Shown piece after piece: positions 12,521-25,100 of a stretch of 64,000 bases of DNA. Where the stretch lies: contig OX328124.1 of NCBI GenBank assembly GCA_946811695.1, positions 100,057,498-100,121,497 on the forward strand, in the 5' to 3' direction. The notes below the pieces were generated by a model. The model was not told the DNA's origin, ran no database searches, and worked only from the letters and a program-made list of their open reading frames with translations. The number at the start of each line of letters is the position of its first letter. Positions within the stretch are counted from its first letter, which is position 1. The position numbers and the translations under genes are program-made. The stretch comes from Gonocerus acuteangulatus. Its lineage: Eukaryota; Arthropoda; Insecta; Hemiptera; Coreidae.

Positions 12521-15500
12521 TCCATGCGCCTGTTAAAACAGTTTTTGTTTCTTAATCATGAGATCATTTCATCTGTTGATTGAACTCTGTACATATTTAC
12601 AATTTTATTATTCATTATGATCAATAAATAAAAAAATGAAATTTATGTGTGCTTATTAAACAGTGTAGTACCTCGCATCCACAAGACTCCTGAAGAAAAT
12701 TAATTAAGAGTTTAAAAATTGAGGCGGCTGTTCCTTATAATTATAAAAGATCAAACTATTCATGTTTATTTTGTAATTGTATGGATTATTTTAAACAACT
12801 TATTCAGGAATGCAGCATACACTATATTTTGAGAGATATAACTTGTCACTTGGGGAAAGCCTAGAGAGGGCTCGATGTTGCCAGTTCTACACCTCTCCCA
12901 CCCCCGCAACTGCCTAGTCCAGACCTTAACTCCATCCTCTTTTTGTTCTGGTAGTTTCAATATTTACCTGTTCAACAATAGGAAAGGCTTTTGTGTTTTT
13001 TCAAGCTCTAAACCGGTAAAGAGAACTAAATCATTTGAAAGCCAAGACGTAAATGGAGAGGCAAGGGACTATGAGAGGAAGGAGTGGTAACCCAGCAAGG
13101 TCCACAGCCAAGTGACAATTTATTTCTCTCACATTGTAGTTAACTGTTGATGAATGAGCTTAGTTATACTGATGAAGGAATTTTTTAAAAAGTTTGCTCC
13201 CTGTGATATTACGCGAAAACACAAACGCTTATTAAAGTAATTTAACGTTTTATTAAAATAATTCAAACCAATTTTTCAGCAATTTTCATGTTTTTTTTTT
13301 TTTTTTTTGTTTTCTTGCGCCATCTTCTTAAAGATTAAATTGTAACATAGCGAGTGAATATGCAACTTGTCATGATTTCATTTATACAAGAATAAGCTAG
13401 GAAAGGCCTTCTACAATCTATCTTGTAGGAGGTGGCCATTCATCTTCTTCCTATAGGTGAGAGTACGCTAATTCATTCATATTCTTTTCCGTAAACTAAT
13501 ATATTACTATTTCCGTATAGGAAATCGATTGAGTGGGCTCATAATGATATATGTAACCGGTTCGGTGCAAACAGGAAGTTTTATTTTTTTAGGAGCTCGA
13601 TGTCCTTGAATTTTTTTACAGGCTGCATTGACATCCGAACTCTCCGATCGTCTTATGATACTTTAAAGGCATGGGCGTATATAAGGGAGGGGGCTGAAGC
13701 CCCCCCGCCATTTTGATTTGATCGGCAAAAATGTGTCATAAACCCTTAAAAATAAATTAAATATGATCACTTAGTTCAAAATAAAAAAGTATTTTATTTT
13801 GGGTGTAATAGCGTTTTAGTTGGTTAAAACTATTCTAAGTTCTAAATTGTTAGTATTCCATACCCCGGAATAGGTCAGCCCCCCCCCCAAAATTTTCCCA
13901 GTCCCCTCCGAAATTACTTTCTATATACGCCCATGTTTAAAGGGGTTTTCGATATCTGAACAATATTTGCCCCACTGGGTCTGGCGGCCTCTTACGTGTC
14001 TCATATTTTTTTTACTACCAAAAAACGTTTCATAACCCTAACGATCATAGTTATAATGTTTACATGTGGTGTTTTTTATTCATGCTAATTTATTGTGCTT
14101 TGGAATGTTCATCGTCCACTTATCACGGGGTTTAAGCAGATTTAATTATATTTAAAAACTTAAAATCAAATTTCAATACTATTTGTAATTTTTGTACTCT
14201 CCGAAACCGAAATTCTATCCCCCCCCCCTTCACAACACACTGAGACATGGCTGAAAATTATGCATTTGAAGTGGAAATTTTTTCGTTGCCTCTTTTCAAA
14301 TCACACATAAAAAGATTGTTTCGAAGAATAAGCACTTTCCTGAGGAAGGTTGGTAGAGTTCGTAGCATTCCTGAAGAATTTTATTTAGTTACCTATGAAG
14401 TATAAAAATGGTCATACGTAAAACAATAAGGTATATAAATTATGACAGAGTTGGGCATAACCATAATCATAATTACGATAACTATTATAATTACAGTCTC
14501 CTCAGATAAGATTACGATTATAATCACAGACCCTGGAGATAAGATTACGATTATAATCACAGACTCTGGAGATAAGATTACGATTATAATCACAGACCCT
14601 GGAGATAAGATTACGATTACAATCACAGACTCTGGAGATAAGATTACGATTATAATCACAGATCCTGGAGATAAGATTACGATTATAATCACAGACCCTG
14701 GAGATAAGATTACGATTATAATCACAGACCATGCAGATAAGATTACGATTATAAACACAAGAGTGATTACGATTATAATCACAAGAGTGATTACGATTAT
14801 AATCACAAGAGTGATTACGATTATAATCACAAGAGTGATTACGATTATATTCACAAGAGTGATTACGATTATAATCACAAGAGTGATTACGATTATAATC
14901 ACAAAAGTGATTACGATTATAATCTCAAGAGTGATTAAGATTATAATGACAAGAGTGATTACGATTATAATCACAAGAGTGATTACGATTTAATTTGTAA
15001 TCACATCTTTCTTTATAATTTCACTCGTACCGGCGTTAATAGCCGAATTGCTGATACGCCGTTAACAAAAAAAAAAAAAAAAAAAAAAATTACACTCGTA
15101 ATTACAACATTTTCTTGCAGTTACACTCTTAATCACAAACTTTGTCTGTACTTACGACTACAATCACAGCTTTTTCTGTGATTATGCCTGTAATTATAGC
15201 AATCGTTTTGTAATATCAATTTTTTTTTCTGTAATTACATCTATTCTCATAACCATTCTGTGATTACAAACTTAATCATAACCTGTGATGGCATGATTAC
15301 GAACATAATCCCAAGTTTTTCTGCAATTACGACTGTAATCCCAACATATTTTATTTTTATAAATTAGGATACTATTACCAGATTCTTACCGACAATTACC
15401 GTAATACCAATGGATGAACAAGTCTCAACTCTTCATATCTATGACTCTCATTATCTTGATGCGAATATTTTTCCAATCCACCTGCTCAGATGTGTGTTTT

Positions 15501-15582
15501 ATTTGAGACTTTTCAGTCGATATGTGTGTGTTTATATATTTATGAAACGGGAGTCACTTTCACTATGTTTTTTCGATGAAGA

Positions 15583-15618
<36 letters not shown>

Positions 15619-16905
15619 CTTTCATCATTGCAACCGATATAGATAATAAACATATCGTTCGCAATTTGTCACAACTCTAACCCCGTTAGAATAGCCTTTA
15701 ATGCCCTAAACAAAGAATAGAGTGTGCCCATTTTTCAATATATTACTTCGTCAATGGATAGAATATGTTCGTTCTCTAGTTTGCTCCGATAATTTTACAT
15801 GGTAGGGACGATACATCCTACCCTGAAAAAACTGAACCTGACACAAGCGGAATTCGAGCCCACATCTTAGTGGAAATCCGGCAGGCGAAATCCAGTAATG
15901 AGGTATGGAAATTTTTGCAACCACACTAATGGTGAAACTGAATGAGGAATTGAAAAAAAAAACAAAACAAAAAAAACAGCAGTATTAGCAGCTGATTGAT
16001 CTAGCCTTGAATCGTAATCCGGAACAATACTGGAAAAATATTACACTTTCGATTTCTTCCTTAAATCGTAACCTTCACTGCTTGACCGCTTCCTCGCTAT
16101 TTAAACTTTTCCTAATGCAAAAGCAAATTAATCACGTCTGAAACTTCTGAGGATGGTATACCAGAAAATCATCGGATTATGTCATTTTTTATTTTTTTTT
16201 TTTTTGTAAAATATTTATGGGCTATAAAAACAGGTTCCTTTCTTTGTCATTAAGCCGAATTTACTTCACCTTAAACTCTTGCTATTTATTGCAACCCTTG
16301 CTTCCTTCTGTGCGGCACTTATTTTTTTCTTATTTATTTTTTTTTTCGTTTTTAACGACGCATTAACTATTTGGCTATTAGCGCCGGGCTGTCTACAGGT
16401 TGCCATTCGCCCATTCAGGTACTGACCACGCCCGACGTTGCTTAACTTCGGTGATCTATGGGAAACGGTGTATTCAACGTGCCTCGTATTATGTTTATTT
16501 TTAGCGTGTTTCCTTCCGATGATATTTTCTCTTTTTGAAGGCTTTCGAGACTTAATTTTCTTATTCCGCTCAGCGCCGAATTTCTTGTGGGAGATGTAAA
16601 AGAAAACCTACAACTGGCACTCAGAGAGCATGAAACAAGTCTTGCCTCAAAGCCCATATAAGACTTGGATACCTATTCTGTTGAGATGCTCTTTGTGTTT
16701 GTTTTTCTTCCGACAGTCAGTGCCTATCGGTTCGGATCGGATCGGGACCAATGCAGGTGCACCCTAAGGCATCTATTCCTACATCCGGTATTAAAATCAC
16801 GGACTTAGAAAGACAAACGAAAGCATGGACAAGACTCTCTCAGTGCTTCTTGTTAATGACTTGAGTAATCCATTAGAAATAGAAAATAAAATGGAATGCT
16901 GTTTC

Positions 16906-16941
<36 letters not shown>

Positions 16942-19075
16942 CGGCGCATCTACATCTTGGCCATTAGCGCCGGGCTATCTACAGGATGCCACTCTTTTCT
17001 AATGCCAACAGCACGTGGTCGGTCACCCATTCAGGTACTGACCACGCCCGACATTGCTTAACTTCGGTGATCTACGGGAACCGGTGCACTCAACGTGGCT
17101 ATGGCCGTTGGCTATATCAATAAAATTGATATTATTACTGAAGGATAAAGAGTTAGATATGAACCTTCCGCATGATCTGAAACTTTATATGATTAATGTT
17201 CTTTACTTCCACACAGAAAAAAATATGAGTAAACCATTTCTTGGTTGCATAAAAACGTGCGGTGGCTAGAGGTTGTGGTCGCCTATTTATCCACTCTTCC
17301 TATTATAAAAATATCGCTTCTTGAAAGAGAATAATCCAAACCTCTGAGATAATCTTTACTTTATAATTTTTAACCAATTTAATATAAAAAGGAAACATTT
17401 TACATTAGAATACTCAAGCAATAAATTCCACTTACTGCAAACATAAATGTGTTGACTTCGTCCCGAATGTCATTGTCTGTAAGTTTCTCTCCTTGCAGTT
17501 GTTGGAGTATCAAAAGATCTAGAAAAATTTCCTTCCTTTTTTTTACTGAAAATAAAACATATATTAATTATACATTTATGACAATAAATATATTAAATCA
17601 TAAAAAAAAAAATATCCATACTCTGAAAATCCTCTTCCTTAATCCTCTCTCGGATTTGTGCTCTCCTTTTTTTGATCAGCTATAAATAAAAGAAAATTTT
17701 ATTTTTCATTTTTCTTAATCAGTACGTACCTACATGATTACTTTAAAATTTTATATAATCTTGTTTTGGTGTAATTATTTCGAGAAAAATAACGATAAAG
17801 TTTAAGAACAAAGGTATGAAGCTGTTCTTATCAACAAAAAAAAAACAACAAATATTGCATATCAGCAACATTATGATTTAAATGAATTTTTGAAACAATT
17901 ATTTATTTATTTTTTGCTGCAATAAAAATGCACGCCACATTTATTATTATAAGGTTACCTACTAAAATAATTTTTCAAAACAAACATTATTTAATTGGCC
18001 TTGGAATCATGCGCCTTTTTACACTAGAAAACAGATCAAAATAAAGATACTAATTTGTGAGATATACAAACAGTACACACGATATCGATTATGAAAAATC
18101 TCGTATTTCAGATTCCATACTCAGCTCTTGCATTGTGGACGACGCGGCTTGTCGGAAATTGTCGCAACTCTAACTCCTTTAGAATAGCCGGAAATGCCTT
18201 AAATAAAGTATGGAATAAGACCATTTTCCAATATATTACTTTGTCAATGTATCGAATATGGTTCGTTCGCTAGTTAGCTCCGATTTTCATATTCGATAGT
18301 TCGACAAGGTATAACCGATATCTATGTTCTACAACTATAAATCCTTTAATACTTTTCTTATTCATTGAAAATAATTGGTTAGTTATAATAATAAAAACGT
18401 CCGTCACGCAGGAGCTGCATAACTAAGCACTTTCCTCAGAATTGAGTAGTGTCGAGTGCATTCCTGGATAATTTGCTAAAAATAACCTATATAGATAAAT
18501 AAAATAAAAACCTAAATTGTTCTACTCTTTTGCTTTTTTTATGAGCAGCTGTTTCAATTATTGATTTTGTAATTAATTTCCTTCCAGAATTTTGTGTATG
18601 CGGGGTACTACACTACGTACTAAATACACAAAGCTTCACATTTTGATCTATTGATCTTGATGAGTTTCGCGAACCTGCGTTTGGCAGAATTCAATTTAAA
18701 CATAGTAAAATGTAACACCCCCCCCCCTTCCAATAGACCGATTAGAAATTGCGACCGGTATAAGGAAATTAGTAATTTCTGTCCGGAGTAACCCCCCCCC
18801 CCCCCTTCTAGTCATCCGATTTAGTTTAATTTTACAAACAAAATTTCTCTTCAGTTGTCCACAACGAATACCGAGTTTCGTTGAAATATAACACAAATTA
18901 TGGCTGGTATTGGTAAATAACTACTTTGCCTCGGGAGTAAACCCCCCCTCCAGATGGACCGATTTTGTTGGTTAACGAACTCGTTCAATCGTTCGATGGG
19001 GGAATACTACATACCAAGTTTCGTGGCGAAAAAATAAAAACTCTGGCCTGTATCGTGTTATAATAAACATGATAA

Positions 19076-19158
<83 letters not shown>

Positions 19159-22100
19159 TATATGTATATAAATTTTAACGGGGGTCATTTTCGTTGTCTA
19201 CTAGGTAGGATCGATAAAGATTCGAAGAAATTTTGCAAAAATTCTGTCATGAGTGCAACCTCAATAGCTACTTTCCTTCGGAGGAAAGTGCTAAAATATA
19301 AGTTATAATTCAATAAAAATAAGAACTATGAGCAAAAAGCATATGAAAATCCAATAAATACAATGTAAAACAAATTATGACATGATCAAACAAATATAAA
19401 TGCAATGTTTTTATCTAAAAGGTAAATTCTATTAGGTATTAGTAAATATTGTAGTTTTTTTGAGCCTCACAAATGTTAACATGCAATCATCAAAATTGTA
19501 AATTTTCTTGAAGTAAAACGTAGAAAGCGCCTCTAGTTTCTGTGCATACCCTTTTTTTTCCTTAATTATATTAAAAATAAATACAATTTACCTAAATTCT
19601 GCAAAAAAAAGTGAGGATATTTTATTTTATTACCTAACATTAACTTTTATTATATGCTTTGTTATATGCTATGTGTAAACATTAATTATTCGTTTAACAT
19701 GGTCAAGGGTCGTTGGTTCCGATTTCCACTATGGGTTGGTGGCTTTTCTTAAGAAAAAAGAAAAGGCATCAGCCCTATCCTGGCCAGAAAAGGTTGGTAA
19801 CCTACAGATAACCTGTCCTAAAATTCTTAGTTAATAATAATAGACGTTAAAATTTAAAGAAATAAACATTAAAAATAAATGTTCTGCTAAAAGATTTTTT
19901 TTTTTTTTTGCGCATCGACGTCAGAGGTCGAACCAGAGATCTCGTCATTAAAAAAAAATTGATTTAATGATAAAATATTTACGCTGTCTGTAAAACGATG
20001 AAGAATTTTCCTGTACTTCTCCTGTTCCTTGTACATACTTGTTCTTTCATAAACACTATCCACAAGAAGCCAGGGTCTCAGCATTCTTTTTGTCCCAATC
20101 AATTCCAACCTTAATAAAAAAAAAATTGGCAGTTAGCTTTTAAATACAAAACAATCATTTATATACAAATAAATAAGATTTAACTTACATTTGCATGGAA
20201 TTCAATATTTCTTCTTTATCATGTTTTTCCTCTTCGATAAAACTGCCCATTGCTGTCTCTGAAAAAAAAAAATAATAATAAAAATTAAATAAAATAGCTC
20301 AGAATGTAATGTATCATATTAAATATTAAATATTTAACGGTTTTTGTTTTTCACTTACCACAAATAAAGCTCAATGTGAGTTTTCTAGTGAAAGGACAAA
20401 TATCGTAGAAGTCATTTATGAGATTACTGGATTGCAGTTTTTCTATGTAGGTTTTGGTATTAGTATTGAAAACCTCAAAAAAACTTTCCAATATATTGTA
20501 ATGAAATGATGGCGTGAGCATTCTTCTATGACTAAACCATTTATCACCTAAAAACATAAAAATGAAACCAATTTCTTCATATCGTTCGTTTTTTTATTGG
20601 AGTTATTGCATTTAGACATTAACGGGATATAAACAAAATATCAAATTAGCATTAATTTGTTAGCTGTAGAGATCCAAACTGACGGATGATTAAACTGAGA
20701 TTTTTTTTCTCTCTCTTATGTTTTTCGCAGGAATCTAGCCATGAGCGTATATACGGGTGGGCTGCAGCCCACCCGCCTAACCGGTAAAAAAAGTCCAACT
20801 CGCAGGAACTGCATCATCTTAGCGCGGTTCCTGTTCATATCCCTATTGTCATTTGAAAAGCTTAGAATAGAAACAGATAATATTTTCCTCGGCCTTTGTT
20901 CAAAGGGCTTTATGACTTTACCTGGTCGGGTCCGCCAGACCCTAGAATCCTCTTCTACCGATATTTAATTTCATACGTTTCAATGAATTGGAAAATATCA
21001 ACATTTTTCACATATTCCTGTGTTCTTTTACTATAGTAATAATTCTACAAATAAAATCAATTAAAAAATAAAAGAAAAAAACCAACAACATGAAGGCAAT
21101 TGAAAATATTCAAAAGACGTCATCAAATCTCTTTCTCTTGGCAAGCTATATTTCTAACAATGAATTGTTTTTCTTATTTTGCCTAATCTGTTTTATTGTC
21201 AAATACATTATCCAACTATAAGCAATTAAAAAATAACAAAGAATAAAAACAGACAAAAAGAATCGTTCGAATAAACGAAATCAATTACTTCAAAGTTTAA
21301 GCACTTATTTCTCCGATTGACATCACCTAATCAAAAATTGTTTCAGAATTTTTTTTTGTAGAGAATTTATAAAGCTTTCAAATAATTTCTATCCACTTAT
21401 CACGATTTCCCAACCGTGTATGAAGCATATGAACTCAAAAACGTATGCGTTACGATTTTTTTGCGCGAATCTCGCCGCAAACGCCATCTTCCAGTGGGCG
21501 GATTTCGCTGGTTAACGAACTTGACCTTTCAAATTGGACGACGGATTTTCGTACCAAATTTCATCAAAATCGGACCATCAGGGAAGCCAGAAATGACCTC
21601 CTGTTCTTCAACTAGCACCGGTTGAACTTGGGATCCATGATCGTAGGCAGTCTTGTAATTCTTCTTTCTTCGGTCCCACTCCTCAGTAACGTTCTGCGGA
21701 ACCTTTGGCTCAACAAGTCTTCTTTGATAGGCAAAACACTCTTAGTTCTCCTCCAAATGAGAAGCTTGGAGGGGCTGTAACCAATATCTTGAAGGGGAGT
21801 ATTTCTCCACTCCAGCAAGGCTACATAGAAGTCGCCTCCATCTTCTCTTACTTTCCTTCTCATATTTTTGAAAATTTTTACCGCTGACTCTGCTTTTCCA
21901 TTGGTTTGATGGTTAAACGGCGACGATAAGAAGTCTGAAATTCCCATTCTTTTGCAAAGTCTTGAAATTTCTTGGAAGACAGCTGTGTTCCATGATCTGA
22001 TACAATGACATCTGGAATGCCGTGTCGTGCGAATTGTTCTTTACAAAAATCAGTTAGGGTTTCAGCCGTGCATGACCGAGTCTTTTTCACCTCAAAAAAA

Positions 22101-25100
22101 TATGAGTAATAGTCAGTCAAAATCATATAGTGATTTGGCCCCTCCTGCAAGAAATCAAAGCCGACCCTCTGCCATGGTCGCTGTGGTGTTTCCTGCAGTA
22201 TCAGGGGTTCTTTCTTTAAATCAGTGGCAAATTTCTTGCATGCCCTACAGTTCATGACTAGATCCTTGATATCAGCTTTTATAGTTAGCCAAAAAAATCC
22301 ATCCTTTGCCCTTCTTAAGCAGGCCTCAACTCCTTGATGCGAGGAATGAACTTCCTGTAAAACATCCTTCTTCATCGAGTCTGGTACAAGAATTCTGTCG
22401 CCTTTCAATATCACTCCGTCTTCTACAGTTAATTCGTCCCGAAAACTCCAGAATGGTCGAACGGAGCCTGGGAGCTGTGTATTTTTTTTCTGGCCAACCA
22501 TGCTGAATTGTTTGGGATAATATCTTCAGTTCCTCATCATTTTTTGTTGCTTCACGTAAATCATGAAGGCGTTGATCTGTGAAGTCCAAATACTCGAAAG
22601 ACTTGCATGTTTCAAATCCGTGAAAGAGATTATTTCCAGATGTCTTAAAAATCAAGACATCATTCTTATTTCGATTCATATCAGATGGTGCTGGTGCTCG
22701 CGATAAAAAGTCAGCAACGACAATTGATTTTCCTGGCTTAAAGTGAACTTGAAGGAAAAATTTTTGTAGCCTGAGGAGCATGCGCTGCAATCTTCTTGGC
22801 GCCTTGGTGAGTGGTTTCTTAAAAATAGCTTCAAGTGGCTTATGGTCAGTTTCGATTGTTACATCTGCTTTACCAAAATGATATTGCTCCAAACGCTCAA
22901 ATGCAAAAACCACTGCCAAACACTCTTTCTCGATTTGAGCATATGACGATTCGGTAGAAGTGAGAACTCTAGAAATATATACTACAGGAGCATTAGTGTT
23001 GCACCTAAACCATACTGACTTGCATCACATTGGAGTGTAGCTGGTTTCATGGGATCAAAATATTTTAAGATTGGAGTGGAGGTAACAAGGCTAACAAGCC
23101 GCCTAAATGCTCTTTCATGAACTGGCTCCCAAATCCAGGCGGCTTTTTCTTTGAGGAGGGTCCTGAGTGGAGCAGCTTCGTCTGATAAGCGAGGAACAAA
23201 TTTTCCAAGATAAGTGGCAAATCCAAGAAAGCGTTGAAGCTCTTCTTTGTTTTCCGGTAATTTCATTTCTTGGACTGCAGCTACTTTTGATGGATCAGGC
23301 TTCAATCCATCCTTCGATATTATATGCCCCATATATTTCACCTGGTCCAGACCAATTTTGCACTTTTGGTTCATCTGTATCTCCTGATCCAAAAAGCAGG
23401 ATATCGTCTGCTATGCTACATATACCACCAAGGCCTTCCAGAGCTTCATGTATTCTTCTTTGAAATTCTTCTGGCGTAGACTTTATCCCAAATGGCAATC
23501 GTTTCCATCGATACCTTCGGGGAGGGGTCCAAAATGTGGTCTTCTTGCTTGATTCTTCTGTGAGTTGAACATGCCAGAAGCCATCTTTCAGATCCAGCAC
23601 ACTGAAAATCCTTGCCTTGGCGAGCATTGGTGCTATCTCCTCGATCGTCGGCGCTTGATAATGAGGACGCTGGATAGCTTTATTTATGTGATAGGGATCT
23701 ATGCAGATCCTCAGCTTATTGGGCGTTTTCACTACTACCATGGCACTGACCCATTCGGACGGTGCGATCATGCTTTCAATTACCCCAAGCTTTTCAAGAC
23801 GCTGAATTTCTGAGCATATCTCTTCTTTCAAGGCGATAGGATATCTTCTTGGTGGCACTACTGTTGGTGAGATAGATTGATCCAATTTAAAATCATACAG
23901 CCTTTGTAGACTACCGAGCCCTTTACCAACTTCGGGAAATGAAGACAGTATAAATTTTGGATCTTGCGCGTTTTTCACCAGAAACACATCTATGTCCAGT
24001 GTGATGAGTGGGTTATGTCTCGTATCAATAACCGCAAACTTCAGTCGAAATCTTCTGGTCTTCCAAGTTGTATGTAGGCTTATTCTACCCCTAGATATTT
24101 GAGAATCTCCGCCATAAAAAGTCAAAATAGTAGACCTTGGTTCTAACCTTAAATTAGATGTGCCCAAGAGATGTTTTAAATCGTTTATCCCAATAACATT
24201 GCAGGAGGCACCACTGTCTACCTGGCATTTTAGCATTTTAGAGCCGGTTTGCATGGGCACTGTTAGGTTCACATAAAGTCTTTTTTTATAGGCCGCATTT
24301 TCAATTTTAAAAACGTCATTTTCTTCATCAGACTGACTATCCGTTGCCATGTCTTTTCCGATTGAATCAGTTTGCTTGACCGATGCTCTCTTCTGCATAC
24401 TTACTTTGCTAAAATGTTTTTTTTTTTTGCAGCGTCAAGTATGTGCTGGCCCCCGCAAAATTTACATTTGGGCCACCTTTCATTGCTAACTGCAAAACCA
24501 GAATCAGATGGGCTTGATTCATCACGCATTTTCGAAGCTAAACAAGCCAATTGTTCCTCAGCAATACACAGTTCCCTTGCCTGGTCTAATGTTAATGATT
24601 TTCTAGCTAATAGACCTTTGCGCAATCTTAAATCAAATAGTCCCGCAACTAAACGATCGCAAATGAGGTTTTCTTCAATTCCAAATTTTGATAAATTAGC
24701 TAATGTTTCAAACTCGCACCTACTGGCCTGTTCGTGAAGGCGGTTAATGAAATCCTTGCAGGTTTCATCAGGCATTTGAACAGCACTATTGAATATAAAG
24801 CGTTCATAAGTTACATTCTTCCTATCAGTAAAGTATCTATCAAGACGAGCAATTATATCATCTAACGTGGCCCCATGATTGCATATCTTTCTTATTAATT
24901 GCAGGCCTCTTTTACCAATTAAGGAACTAAATAAAGCTAGCTTTACCTCTTCACAAGAGAGCTTCGCCGATTTTGTGCCAAAGGATTCACATAAAGTGAT
25001 GTAATTTTTCCACTGAGCTTTGAAGATTTCCCAGTTTTCAGCAGCATCTTCTTTGCTTGAAAAATCAAGGGGTTCTGGCTGTGGGATATTGCTAGACATT

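Noticed and set aside
14393..14993. Open frames of 183-193 codons on both strands
   Set aside because: Minisatellite units of 33 and 24 bp keep every frame open; the peptide is the repeat.
14455..14995. Regular repeats resembling a CRISPR array
   Set aside because: Units are contiguous without unique spacers, and this is a eukaryotic sequence.
15800..15910. tRNA-like B-box (GCTCGAATTCC) on the minus strand
   Set aside because: No convincing A-box or tRNA fold; too weak to call a SINE.
17003..17112. Functional 5S rRNA gene
   Set aside because: Internal deletion, substitutions and a fused SINE body with poly-A tail.
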